A stretch of 64,000 nt of DNA. Origin: Spirochaetales bacterium. GTDB lineage: Bacteria > Spirochaetota > Spirochaetia > ARS1246. Position 1 is the stretch's first letter, and every line of letters begins with the position of its first letter. Positions 44,128 to 53,169 of the stretch are shown one piece after another. The notes under the pieces are model-generated. The model saw only the letters and a list, made by a program, of their open reading frames with translations. It was not told where the DNA came from and ran no database searches. The translations under genes and the position numbers were made by a program. The stretch lies in contig NZCE01000034.1 of assembly GCA_002688185.1 (NCBI GenBank), positions 1 through 64,000 on the forward strand, in the 5' to 3' direction.

Positions 44128-47100
44128 TACGTGTATACCTCCTCGGTCATCTCGACGGTTTCGGCCTCCCTCGATTCTTTTTCTTTGAGCTTTTCGAGTG
44201 CGAGGCGATAATCCATGGGCATGACTTTTACAAAAAGCGGCAGCGTTTCCTCCCATGAATCAAGAATCTGGGCCGCGTTTTTACTGCCGGTTAGCTCGAA
44301 ATGTTTTCGGATATATGACTTTAAAAAGTAAATATCGGCCTCCTCTACCACGAGCTCTATATCTACCATCTCCAAGTTGCAGCGGGTATCAAATAGCTGA
44401 TTCCTATCGAGCACGTACGCGATCCCCCCACTCATACCAGCGGCAAAATTCACCCCGGTGTCTCCAAGGACAATTACCCTTCCCCCGGTCATATACTCAC
44501 AACCATGATCCCCAACTCCCTCAACGACCGTATACGCACCGCTGTTGCGTACACAAAATCTCTCACCGGCCATGCCGTTGATAAACACCTCTCCTGATGT
44601 GGCTCCAAAAAGATTGACATTTCCCGTAATGATGTTTCTCTCAGATCGAAATTTCGCTTTTTTGGGCGGATATACGATTATCTTGCCGCCCGACAGTCCT
44701 TTGCCAAAATAGTCATTTGCATCACCTTCGAGCCTGAAGGTAATTCCCGGCGCCAAGAACGCGGCAAAACTCTGTCCCGCGGATCCCATCATATCCACCG
44801 AGATGGTGTCATCGGGCAGACCGGCAACACCGTATCGCTTTGAAACCTCGTAGCTCAATGTTGATCCTATCGTTCTGTTGAAGTTTCTTACCTTCAGATC
44901 AAATCTGACGTGCTCTTGCCTGTCGAGTGCAGGCCGGGATTTTTCTATGAGCTCAGGCTCAATGGAAGTCGCCAAATTCAACACCTGCTGTTTTGTGCAG
45001 CGCAATGAACCCCCGGTGGGGACCTCAGGCCGATACAGAACCCTAGCAAAGTCCAAACCTTTTGATTTGTAATAATCGACCGCTTCATTTACTTCGACTA
45101 AATCAACCCTGCCCACCATGTCCTCAAACTTTCGGAAACCCAGATCCGCCATGAGCTCCCGCACCTCTTGCGCTAGAAACGTCATAAAATTCACAAGATA
45201 TTCCGGTTTCCCCCGAAAGCGTTTCCGCAGCTCGGGATCTTGGGTGGCAACGCCAACCGGGCACGTGTTGAGATGACATTTTCTCATCATAATGCAACCC
45301 ATAGTTACCAATGCTGTAGTAGCGAATCCGAACTCTTCGGCCCCCAAAAGAGCGCCGATAATGACATCTCTCGCCGTCTTAATCTGACCATCGACCTGTA
45401 CTCGTATCCGATCCCTCAGGTTATTCATGACTAGCACCTGTTGGGTCTCGGCCAATCCGATCTCCCAAGGAGTGCCCGCATAAAGGATCGATGAAATGGG
45501 ACTCGCGCCGGTCCCGCCGTCGTGCCCGGAGATAAGAACGGTGTCCGATTTGCCTTTGGCTACCCCTGCGGCGATGGTGCCGACGCCCACCTCGGACACC
45601 AATTTCACCGACACACGTGCCTCCGGATTTGCATTTTTCAAATCAAAAATAAGCTGGGCTAAGTCCTCTATGGAGTAAATGTCATGGTGTGGCGGCGGAG
45701 ATATCAGCATTACGCCGGGCGTCGAGCTGCGTACCTTGGCGATGATTTCATTCACCTTGTGCCCTGGCAGCTGTCCTCCCTCCCCCGGCTTGGCTCCCTG
45801 GGCCATTTTTATCTGTAGCTCGCCGGCACTCGCGAGATACGCGCTTGTGACCCCAAATCGTCCTGATGCGACTTGCTTTATACGGCTGTTCGCATTTTCT
45901 CCGTCGGAACGTGGGGAAAATCTGACCTCATCCTCACCTCCTTCTCCGGAGTTGCTTTTTGACCCGAGACGGTTCATTGCAATGGCGATGGATTCATGCG
46001 CCTCTTTGCTGATTGATCCAAAAGACATCCCAGAAGTTACGAACCTCTGAATAATAGCGTCAACTGGTTCCACTTCATCGATGGCGACTCCCTTTCCCTG
46101 CTTGATCTTAAAAAGACCCCGCAGCGTGCATAGATTCCGGTTAAGATCGTTAATAATCCCAGTATATTGCTTGAAGACGCCGTAGTTCCCGGTTGTCGTT
46201 GCCTTTTGGAGGAGCGTGATTGCTTCCGGTGAAAACAGGTGTTGTTCAGAGCCGGTGCGATAATGAAGAACGCCACCGGAGTCGAGCACCGAAAGCCTTC
46301 CTTCCCTCGGTTGAAAAGCGTCCCGGTGCCGTTGTGCGGTGTCCCGCTCCACGGTATCTATTCCGATGCCGCCGATGCGAGACGGCGTATTGGTGAAATA
46401 CCGATCCACGAGATCGCCGTTGAGACCTACAGCCTCAAAAATCTGGGAACCTCGGTAGCTCCTGATTGTAGAGATGCCCATTTTGGACATTATTTTTAAC
46501 AGTCCTTTTTTTATGGCGGTAATATAGTGCTCGAGCATCTCTTCATGCGTCAGTTCTTGAGAAAGATATCTCCGCTTTTGAAGATCCACCATAGATTCGA
46601 ATGCGAGGTATGGATTGATTCCGCTCGCGCCAAAGCTTACCAAGGTGGCAAAATGATGCACCTCACGCGCCTCTCCGGTTTCAACCACCAGACCGCTCAA
46701 ATGCCGCTTTCCTTTGCCGACGAGGTAATGGTGGACGGCACTTGTTGCCAGAAGCGCCGGGATGGCGGCGGCATTCGTGCCCACGTTTCGGTCGCTCAAG
46801 ATCACCATCGAATTGCCTTCATCGATTCTTCGTTCAGCCTCTTCGCACACAATATTAATAGCCTGCTGAAGGCTCCCTGGACCGGCGGTCGGATCAAAGA
46901 GTATCGGCACCGTACACACCGGATATCCGTTAATTCTTGTGCTTCGTAGCCTTTCAATATCGTCATTTGTAAGTATCGGATGTGCCAGCTTTAGTTGATG
47001 GCAATGCTCGGGAGTTTCGCCAAGTAAGTTGCGTTCACGCCCGACAAAGCTCATTAGGGACATGACAAGGTTTTCCCGGTAGGGGTCGATAGGCGGATTA

Positions 47101-48653
47101 GTTACCTGTGCAAATTGCTGCTTAAAATAGTTATAAAGGAGCTGGGGTTTTCTCGACAACACCGCGAGGGACGCGTCATTGCCCATCGACCCTACCGGCT
47201 CTTGGGAGTTTTCAATCATCGGCACGATGATGTTCTTGAGATCCTCCATGGTGTACCCGAAGGTCCGCTGGATTGTGGGCAGCCGGGAGCTGTCAACTTG
47301 CACCGGACCAGGTACTCCTAGCAGCCCCTTGAGTTCAATTTTATTCTTCTCAAGCCAATGACGGTAGGGCTTGCGTCGTGAAATAGAGGACTTAATCTCG
47401 TTGTCTTTCAGCACGCGCTTCTGGCGCGTGTCAACGACAAACATTTTGCCAGGCGCGAGGCGCCCTTTTTCAAGAACATCCTCAGGTGGAATATCGAGCA
47501 CCCCCACCTCGGAAGCCAGTACCACTTTCCCGCTTTTCGAGATTACATAGCGTCCGGGGCGTAGCCCGTTTCTGTCGAGTGTTGCACCGACTTTGATCCC
47601 GTCGGAAAAGGCAATAGCCGCCGGTCCATCCCACGGCTCCATGATGGCAGCGTGATACTCGAAAAAGGCGCGTTTGTCCTCAGATATATGGTATTTGATA
47701 CCAAAGGCTTCCGGAACCATCATAATGAGGGCGTGCTCGAGGGACCTCCCGCCATGTATAAGTAGCTCAAAAACATTGTCAAAAATTGCCGAATCACTGG
47801 TATCCGGGTTGGCTATTGGGAAAAGCTTTTCCAGCTCCTGACCAAAAAGATCAGACACAAGGCTCGTTTCTCGAGCCGTCATATTGTTAATATTTCGCCT
47901 CAAGGTATTGATCTCACCATTATGAGCCATAAACCTAAACGGCTGAGCCAAGAACCAAGACGGCAACGTGTTTGTGCTATATCTTGCATGGACTAGGGCG
48001 ATGCTGCTGACAAAATCCTCTTCAGCTAAATCAGGATAAAACTCTTCAAAATGGGAGGCGACAAACATTCCCTTGTAGGTAATCGTGCGGCTCGAGAGGG
48101 AGTTGACATAAAACTCATCCAAATCAAACCCACGAGATGCAGCACACTTTTCGATGCATTTTCTCAAAACATAGAGCTTTCGCTCCAATTCCTCTCCCCC
48201 GTGATCGTCAAATGAAACAAACATCTGGAGAAAAGCCGGCATTCTACTTAATGCCAATTCTCCCAGACATGAGTGATCCACCGGCACTTCGCGCCATCCG
48301 TGCAATGTGCCTTTTTCATCACAGACGGTATCTTCTATGAGCTGAATCGTCTCCCGCCTATTATCAATTGCACTCGGCAGGAAAAAAAAGCCGACTCCGT
48401 ATTTCCCATCATCTGGTAGGGTAAATTGGACACATCGCCGAAAAAACCTGTGGGGAATTTGTACCAGCATTCCTGCGCCGTCACCGGTCTTACCGTCACC
48501 GCCCATTGCGCCGCGATGCTCGAGATTCTTAAGAACCGTGATGCCGTCTACGATTATATCGTGTTCAGCTCTCCCATTCACATTCGCTACAAACCCGACG
48601 CCGCATGCATCGTGCTCAAAATGCGGATCATACAGACCGATTTGCTTTCTCAT
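44127..48653 (-). CDS. gltB: Glutamate synthase large (alpha) subunit
   Basis: A 1508-residue enzyme converting glutamine and 2-oxoglutarate to two glutamates. After a 16-residue propeptide comes the N-terminal nucleophile Cys17 in DACGVGF of the class II amidotransferase domain (to about 420), then the central domain, the FMN synthase domain (SGHDGGTGASP) with the 3Fe-4S cysteines in MGCIMMRKCHLNTCPVGV, and the GXGXG beta-helix at the C-terminus. ATG 48653 fits the propeptide length and has AGAAG before it. The 226-nt upstream gap holds inverted repeats but no clear promoter. Confidence 0.97.
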   Translation of the reverse strand: MRKQIGLYDPHFEHDACGVGFVANVNGRAEHDIIVDGITVLKNLEHRGAMGGDGKTGDGAGMLVQIPHRFFRRCVQFTLPDDGKYGVGFFFLPSAIDNRRETIQLIEDTVCDEKGTLHGWREVPVDHSCLGELALSRMPAFLQMFVSFDDHGGEELERKLYVLRKCIEKCAASRGFDLDEFYVNSLSSRTITYKGMFVASHFEEFYPDLAEEDFVSSIALVHARYSTNTLPSWFLAQPFRFMAHNGEINTLRRNINNMTARETSLVSDLFGQELEKLFPIANPDTSDSAIFDNVFELLIHGGRSLEHALIMMVPEAFGIKYHISEDKRAFFEYHAAIMEPWDGPAAIAFSDGIKVGATLDRNGLRPGRYVISKSGKVVLASEVGVLDIPPEDVLEKGRLAPGKMFVVDTRQKRVLKDNEIKSSISRRKPYRHWLEKNKIELKGLLGVPGPVQVDSSRLPTIQRTFGYTMEDLKNIIVPMIENSQEPVGSMGNDASLAVLSRKPQLLYNYFKQQFAQVTNPPIDPYRENLVMSLMSFVGRERNLLGETPEHCHQLKLAHPILTNDDIERLRSTRINGYPVCTVPILFDPTAGPGSLQQAINIVCEEAERRIDEGNSMVILSDRNVGTNAAAIPALLATSAVHHYLVGKGKRHLSGLVVETGEAREVHHFATLVSFGASGINPYLAFESMVDLQKRRYLSQELTHEEMLEHYITAIKKGLLKIMSKMGISTIRSYRGSQIFEAVGLNGDLVDRYFTNTPSRIGGIGIDTVERDTAQRHRDAFQPREGRLSVLDSGGVLHYRTGSEQHLFSPEAITLLQKATTTGNYGVFKQYTGIINDLNRNLCTLRGLFKIKQGKGVAIDEVEPVDAIIQRFVTSGMSFGSISKEAHESIAIAMNRLGSKSNSGEGGEDEVRFSPRSDGENANSRIKQVASGRFGVTSAYLASAGELQIKMAQGAKPGEGGQLPGHKVNEIIAKVRSSTPGVMLISPPPHHDIYSIEDLAQLIFDLKNANPEARVSVKLVSEVGVGTIAAGVAKGKSDTVLISGHDGGTGASPISSILYAGTPWEIGLAETQQVLVMNNLRDRIRVQVDGQIKTARDVIIGALLGAEEFGFATTALVTMGCIMMRKCHLNTCPVGVATQDPELRKRFRGKPEYLVNFMTFLAQEVRELMADLGFRKFEDMVGRVDLVEVNEAVDYYKSKGLDFARVLYRPEVPTGGSLRCTKQQVLNLATSIEPELIEKSRPALDRQEHVRFDLKVRNFNRTIGSTLSYEVSKRYGVAGLPDDTISVDMMGSAGQSFAAFLAPGITFRLEGDANDYFGKGLSGGKIIVYPPKKAKFRSERNIITGNVNLFGATSGEVFINGMAGERFCVRNSGAYTVVEGVGDHGCEYMTGGRVIVLGDTGVNFAAGMSGGIAYVLDRNQLFDTRCNLEMVDIELVVEEADIYFLKSYIRKHFELTGSKNAAQILDSWEETLPLFVKVMPMDYRLALEKLKEKESREAETVEMTEEVYT

Positions 48654-48838
48654 TCTTCTACCATCCCGTGTTGAATAGGCAACAACTTGCGTGCCAACAG
48701 CGAAAAACACCCTTTAAATGATTATTTGCACAGAAACTGAGGGACTATCCCTACCTTTCTGTAGGTTTTACGAGAAAAAAACATACGTAATAGTAATTTA
48801 TTGAGCTTTATATTGATGCTCTCTCGAACGTGGCGCCA

Positions 48839-48870
48839 GGAGGTCCACCTCCCCCCTGCCAATGGTGGCA
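48839..48870. promoter_or_regulatory. Two inverted repeats in the gltB upstream gap
   Basis: GGAGGTCCACCTCC (48839-48852; 6-nt arms) and TGCCAATGGTGGCA (48857-48870; 5-nt arms) lie side by side in the 226-nt gap between pgeF and gltB. They could be an operator, leader structure or the pgeF terminator; there is no proper U-tract. The rest of the gap shows nothing I can name. Confidence 0.3.
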
Positions 48871-48879
48871 ATATTCTTA

Positions 48880-49614
48880 CTAAAAAAAGCCTATCACCGC
48901 AACCATTCGGGTAAAGCCTTGAGCTCCTTGCCGACGATAAGAACCAAAAAAAGATGAGCATGACGTGCACTGATCTACCAATGAAATGGCTCGAATGCCG
49001 TTGTCCTCCAATATTCTAATGTTTGCCTTCTGCAAAGATAAAAAGTATTGATCGCCACGCAGCTCCGAAACTCCGGGGCCGTATGCGCCAAGAATGTGCG
49101 CGCGCTCGGCGGGAACGTCATAGCAACACGCGCCTATTCCCGGTCCAATTACGGCAGAAATGTCCCCGGGCCTGCAGCTAAACTTGCCAACCATCATCTC
49201 AACAGCATTTTCAGCAATTCCCGTTCCTTTCCATCCCGAATGTACGAGAGCAAAGACTTCTTTGAAAGGGTCATAAAGATAGACGGGAAGGCAATCGGCA
49301 ACCGTAACTGATAATACGATTGACCGATCCGTGGTAAGCGCACCATCGCCTGGAATAAGGGCGTCGGTGTCACCATCGATTATGCGCACCGATTTTCCGT
49401 GACTCTGGATCAAAGCAAGCACGCGTTTCTGTTCTATTCCAAGATGCTTGAATAAGCGGCTCCGGGCAGGGCCGCGCCCTAAGGTCATATCACCGGCATA
49501 AATGGTAGAAACTCCAACTGAAATAAGTCGGGTTGCATTGCCGTCCGCACTGTAAGGTATAGTAATCCTGCAGAAAAGATCGCCTTCTTTTGGAAAAAAA
49601 CGGTAGTGATGCAT
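48880..49614 (-). CDS. pgeF: YfiH-type laccase-domain protein (purine nucleoside phosphorylase/PgeF-like)
   Basis: A 244-residue protein of the DUF152/YfiH family. The copper/zinc-site residues are His in IQSHGKSV, Cys in VTVADCLPVYL and His in ALVHSGWKGT. The family includes enzymes with purine nucleoside phosphorylase or adenosine deaminase activity; the E. coli homologue PgeF edits peptidoglycan precursors. ATG 49614 is chosen since homologues start near here. It is 10 nt after the DUF5312-like gene. Confidence 0.88.
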   Translation of the reverse strand: MHHYRFFPKEGDLFCRITIPYSADGNATRLISVGVSTIYAGDMTLGRGPARSRLFKHLGIEQKRVLALIQSHGKSVRIIDGDTDALIPGDGALTTDRSIVLSVTVADCLPVYLYDPFKEVFALVHSGWKGTGIAENAVEMMVGKFSCRPGDISAVIGPGIGACCYDVPAERAHILGAYGPGVSELRGDQYFLSLQKANIRILEDNGIRAISLVDQCTSCSSFFGSYRRQGAQGFTRMVAVIGFF

Positions 49615-49624
49615 GAACGATTTT

Positions 49625-51334
49625 CTACTGTACGCTCTTTTCGAGATCGTAAAATCCATTCAAGATTCGTTCGGCTTCTTCAATCTGCTTGAGGATGTTA
49701 CTAAGTCTGCCAATCAGCCTGGCGTTATCAGTTCCCCCGATATAGCTGATATTTGAAAGGGTATCGTATTTTCCGCCGCTTTGCCCGTAGAGGATACCTT
49801 TTAGAATTCGAACGAACAAGTTGATACTGGCACGAGCAGCTTTTACAATTTCCTCGGCCTTTGTGTCCACATTTTTGAGAACCGTTTCGATTTTTCGTCT
49901 GCGCAATGCCGGTTTGGAGAGCTCGTTACGAATATCCTGTATTTCTCTCCCGATACTGCCCTGAGGAGCTAATTCGGAGTCCATTCTACTAATATCATTC
50001 AAGCTTCTGTGAATACCCTCATATGAGTCTACAAATTCCTCACGATTTTGTGGCTTGTAGAACTCACCATCAACCATAAATGCCTGTATAGTTCTATTCA
50101 TGTCTCCAAGAAAAAGGCGATTCACGAACGTTTTAATAAATGCGATGGTATTTTCAAGATGGACCCGAATATCCTCCTCAAATAGATCGCTCTGATAGTT
50201 TTCCGCGGGCTCGAGTTGGTGAAAGGAAAATAGCGTATTTACTTCGCGCAGCAATTTTATTTTGCCGTTGGTAAATGAAAACTCATCCATACAGCTTTCA
50301 AGCCGTTCTTCCCAGAACTTTCGGTACAGCACAAACCAATCTTCTCCCCCTCCTACTTGTTCCGGTCCATAACTCATATTGTGCGTACCCACCCGAATGA
50401 GCTTTTTGAGCGGGACGGACCGGTTAAATGATCGGATCTGTGATAAACCCTGATAGGCGTTTTCCAGGCTCGCGGCAAGCAGCTGTTCGACTTTTTCCGA
50501 ATTCTGATCCTCAAGTTTTTCCTGCAAATCAAACATAAACAGTGCCTTTAGTGGATTCTCTTCAATAGGTTGGCCTTGAGAAGCCATGAGGTTACTCAGC
50601 TCAAAAAGTTCATTTTTAGTTTGGCCAACGGGGGCCGTCTCCCCCAAACCTGTGTTGGAGAACGCACCCAATAGTTTTGATACGGGAAATGAGACAAATT
50701 CATTCAAATAGTGGAGCGATCGTACATGGCGGTAGACAATAGTCCGATCGCTATCACTCATTTCTTTGAAAACTACTTGGACATCCGATTCCATGAGACG
50801 GCGAATATCAAAATCAGTTTTTGATTTATCGGGATCTATGTAATTCTCAGGATTTGTAGCCGAGATTAACCTGGACTGATAATCCGGGAATTCGATGCCA
50901 ACCAGAAACGCCAAAAACTCTCCCCTGAGCGTACCGAATGCCTTTGCCAACGGTCGCGAAAAAATATCAATGGCCTCCCGCAAACCCCGCAACTCCCTGG
51001 CAAATGAAGCCCCGAGGGTATTTGTTCGATAGGTATACAGCCCCGGGTAGGCCGTCTCAATTTCCCGGGCAAATCCCTCGAAAACAGTTTCTTCAAGCAC
51101 AGCCATTACTTCCTTCTGTTTGAAGAGAGCTTTTAAGAACAGCACAATCCTCTGGATCAGGCCTAATCGTGAAAAAATAGCTTCCACACTCTCGGATTCC
51201 TCACTAGCCTCAGACTCGAATAACGGCTCTTTATTCTCGGAAGGTTGAGTTTGAATCCTTTTTAGCATATCCAAACGTTCATTTGCAGAAAGACCCGTAA
51301 CAAGCCGGTCAAAAGCAGACGCTTTCTGATGCAT
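49625..51334 (-). CDS. Spirochaete-specific helical protein, probably DUF5312
   Basis: A 569-residue protein, rich in Glu, Leu and Lys with long predicted helices and no signal peptide. The N-terminus FDRLVTGLSANERLDMLKRI and the segment LGLIQRIVLFLKALFKQKE resemble what I recall of Treponema proteins called DUF5312, a call I cannot verify here. No catalytic motif or membrane span is certain. It is divergent from the cimA leader and co-directional with pgeF and gltBD. Confidence 0.55.
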   Translation of the reverse strand: MHQKASAFDRLVTGLSANERLDMLKRIQTQPSENKEPLFESEASEESESVEAIFSRLGLIQRIVLFLKALFKQKEVMAVLEETVFEGFAREIETAYPGLYTYRTNTLGASFARELRGLREAIDIFSRPLAKAFGTLRGEFLAFLVGIEFPDYQSRLISATNPENYIDPDKSKTDFDIRRLMESDVQVVFKEMSDSDRTIVYRHVRSLHYLNEFVSFPVSKLLGAFSNTGLGETAPVGQTKNELFELSNLMASQGQPIEENPLKALFMFDLQEKLEDQNSEKVEQLLAASLENAYQGLSQIRSFNRSVPLKKLIRVGTHNMSYGPEQVGGGEDWFVLYRKFWEERLESCMDEFSFTNGKIKLLREVNTLFSFHQLEPAENYQSDLFEEDIRVHLENTIAFIKTFVNRLFLGDMNRTIQAFMVDGEFYKPQNREEFVDSYEGIHRSLNDISRMDSELAPQGSIGREIQDIRNELSKPALRRRKIETVLKNVDTKAEEIVKAARASINLFVRILKGILYGQSGGKYDTLSNISYIGGTDNARLIGRLSNILKQIEEAERILNGFYDLEKSVQ

Positions 51335-51416
51335 AGCCTGATTCTAGAAATACTCCACTTATAGGTCAATACGTTGCCAACCCAACATGCTTGACTATTG
51401 GAAAAAAGAGGAGTAT

Positions 51417-51497
51417 ATGTATCGCATGAAAACGCGATGGATTTCCCCCATAGCTATACTAATCGCAATTATGAGGTGTATTTGCCGGGGGAGCTAG
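51417..51497 (+). CDS. Isoleucine-rich leader peptide of the cimA attenuator
   Basis: A 26-codon ORF: ATG 51417, TAG 51495-51497. The ribosome site AGAGGAG is at 51407-51413. Codons 9, 12, 14, 16, 18 and 22 are Ile (ATT, ATA, ATA, ATC, ATT, ATT), so six of 26 residues are Ile. The core reads PIAILIAIM. A ribosome short of charged tRNA-Ile would stall here. Directly downstream is a terminator and then cimA, the first enzyme of a threonine-independent isoleucine pathway. Confidence 0.85.
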   Translation: MYRMKTRWISPIAILIAIMRCICRGS

Positions 51498-51548
51498 CAT
51501 AGAAGCCTATAATAGGGGCCGCTCTCCAGAAGAGCGGCCCTTTTTTTT
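51487..51548 (+). promoter_or_regulatory. Transcription attenuator controlling cimA (antiterminator region)
   Basis: GGGGAGC at 51488-51494 can pair with GCTCTCC at 51521-51527 (one G-U), which would block the terminator. The same G run can instead pair with CCCCC at 51445-51449, within the leader codons. Stalling at Ile codons would cover the C run and free the G run, giving the antiterminator; finishing translation covers the G run at the stop codon, giving the terminator. Confidence 0.75.
51516..51548 (+). terminator. Intrinsic terminator of the cimA leader
   Basis: Ten-base-pair stem GGGCCGCTCT/AGAGCGGCCC with a CCAGA loop, then eight T residues (51541-51548). It stands 12 nt before the cimA ATG, so it can only be regulatory. 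Confidence 0.93.
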
Positions 51549-51560
51549 GGAAGGAAACCG

Positions 51561-53138
51561 ATGAAAAATGTAATAATTTACGACGCCACGCTGCGGGATG
51601 GGATGCAGGGCATTGAAGTCAGCTATACTCTTGAGGACAAGATACAAATTGCCCATATGCTTGATGACCTGAATGTTGATTATATAGAGGGCGGCTTCCC
51701 TCGTTCAAACCAGAAGGAGGCGGCTTTTTTTAGCCGCGTCAAAGACGAGCGTTTTTCCCACGCAAAAATCGTGGCATTTGGATCAACGCGCAAGGCAGGC
51801 CACGATGCGGCAGAGGATTCCGGCATAAACGCTCTGCTCAAAACGGAGACTGATACGGTAATCGTTGTGGGGAAAGCGTGGAAAGACCATGTTAAACATG
51901 TTTTGAAAACAGACAACAGTGAAAATCTCGATATGATAGCCGAGTCGGTTGATTATCTTAAATCTTGCGGACGCGAAGTTTTTCTCGATCTCGAGCATTT
52001 TTTTGACGGCTACAAAGATGACCATGAATACGCCGTTGAGATACTTACCAGAGCGACCCAGGCCGGCGCGGATACGCTAATACTCTGCGATACAAATGGC
52101 GGAACACTTCCACATGATGTCGCCGCGATCATGCAGGATTTGCCGATGGATGAGCTGGCGCCGTTAGGCGTGCATTTTCATAACGACAGCGGCACTGCGG
52201 ACGCCAATACACTGGCCGGTATACGCAACGGCGCGATGCACGCCCAAGGCACGGTAAACGGCTGGGGAGAGCGTTGCGGGAATGCAAATCTGTGCGTATT
52301 TGTACCCAATCTGTGCCTAAAGACTCGGTATTCGGTTAATATGGGATCGCAGCTCGAGCATCTCACTTCTCTCTCCAGGTTTGTTGCAGAAAAGGCAAAT
52401 ATCATTCCCAACAAACGGCAGCCATACGTGGGAGAGGCCGCGTTTAGCCACAAGGGCGGCCAACATGCCGACGTAATCTCAAAGGCGGACCATCTTATGG
52501 AGCATATTGACAGCTCATTGGTGGGGAATGAACGGAGGATTATTCTCTCAGAATTGGCCGGCAAGTCAACAATAGTGACAAAAATCGCGCGTTACGGCAG
52601 CTATGAGAAAAACTCGGCGGTCGTAGCTCGATTACTCGATATACTCAAAGAAAAAGAGCGCAATGGATATGAGTATGAAGCAGCGGAGGCATCATTCGAT
52701 CTCATCATGAGAAAATGCCTCGATCAGTACAGCCCACTTTTCACCCTTAATAATTATCATCTGGAATCATATAAAACAGGGGATCTACCCTCAAAAACGA
52801 TAGGACGGATATTTCTCTCCCATGAACAGAAACAGATCATGGGCGCCGGCGTTGGTGTCGGACCGGTCGAAACCCTTGACATGTGCATCAGGGACGCACT
52901 TTTGCCCCTCAACCCGTTTTTGAGCGAGATACACCTTATCGATTACCGCGTCCGTGTGCTGAATCCGGAAGCAGCGGCTGCTTCAAAAGTGAGGGTGTTT
53001 ATCACCAGTACCGATAATGAACGGAGTTGGGACACCGTAGGCGTTTCTGAAAATATTGTGGAAGCTTCCTGGGAAGCCATCGTTGACAGTTTTGAATACT
53101 ATTATAATAACTATACCTTGGATGACGACTCAGCCTGA
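51561..53138 (+). CDS. cimA: (R)-citramalate synthase
   Basis: A 525-residue enzyme that condenses pyruvate with acetyl-CoA to (R)-citramalate, giving 2-oxobutyrate for isoleucine without threonine deaminase. IYDATLRDGMQG is the metal-binding N-terminal site, GVHFHNDSGTADAN the HxH part, and AFSHKGGQHADVI a later block. Length and the CimA-type second half (TIGR00977-like) separate it from 2-isopropylmalate synthase. GGAAGGA is the ribosome site. The Ile attenuator upstream supports the call. Confidence 0.92.
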   Translation: MKNVIIYDATLRDGMQGIEVSYTLEDKIQIAHMLDDLNVDYIEGGFPRSNQKEAAFFSRVKDERFSHAKIVAFGSTRKAGHDAAEDSGINALLKTETDTVIVVGKAWKDHVKHVLKTDNSENLDMIAESVDYLKSCGREVFLDLEHFFDGYKDDHEYAVEILTRATQAGADTLILCDTNGGTLPHDVAAIMQDLPMDELAPLGVHFHNDSGTADANTLAGIRNGAMHAQGTVNGWGERCGNANLCVFVPNLCLKTRYSVNMGSQLEHLTSLSRFVAEKANIIPNKRQPYVGEAAFSHKGGQHADVISKADHLMEHIDSSLVGNERRIILSELAGKSTIVTKIARYGSYEKNSAVVARLLDILKEKERNGYEYEAAEASFDLIMRKCLDQYSPLFTLNNYHLESYKTGDLPSKTIGRIFLSHEQKQIMGAGVGVGPVETLDMCIRDALLPLNPFLSEIHLIDYRVRVLNPEAAAASKVRVFITSTDNERSWDTVGVSENIVEASWEAIVDSFEYYYNNYTLDDDSA

Positions 53139-53169
53139 TTGCTGATGCGTTTTTTTGCGCAATAAGCAC

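Noticed and set aside
48722..48970. An 82-residue minus-strand ORF ahead of gltB
   Set aside because: It overlaps the end of pgeF in another frame, is rich in Arg/Ser/Phe with no family signature and no ribosome site.
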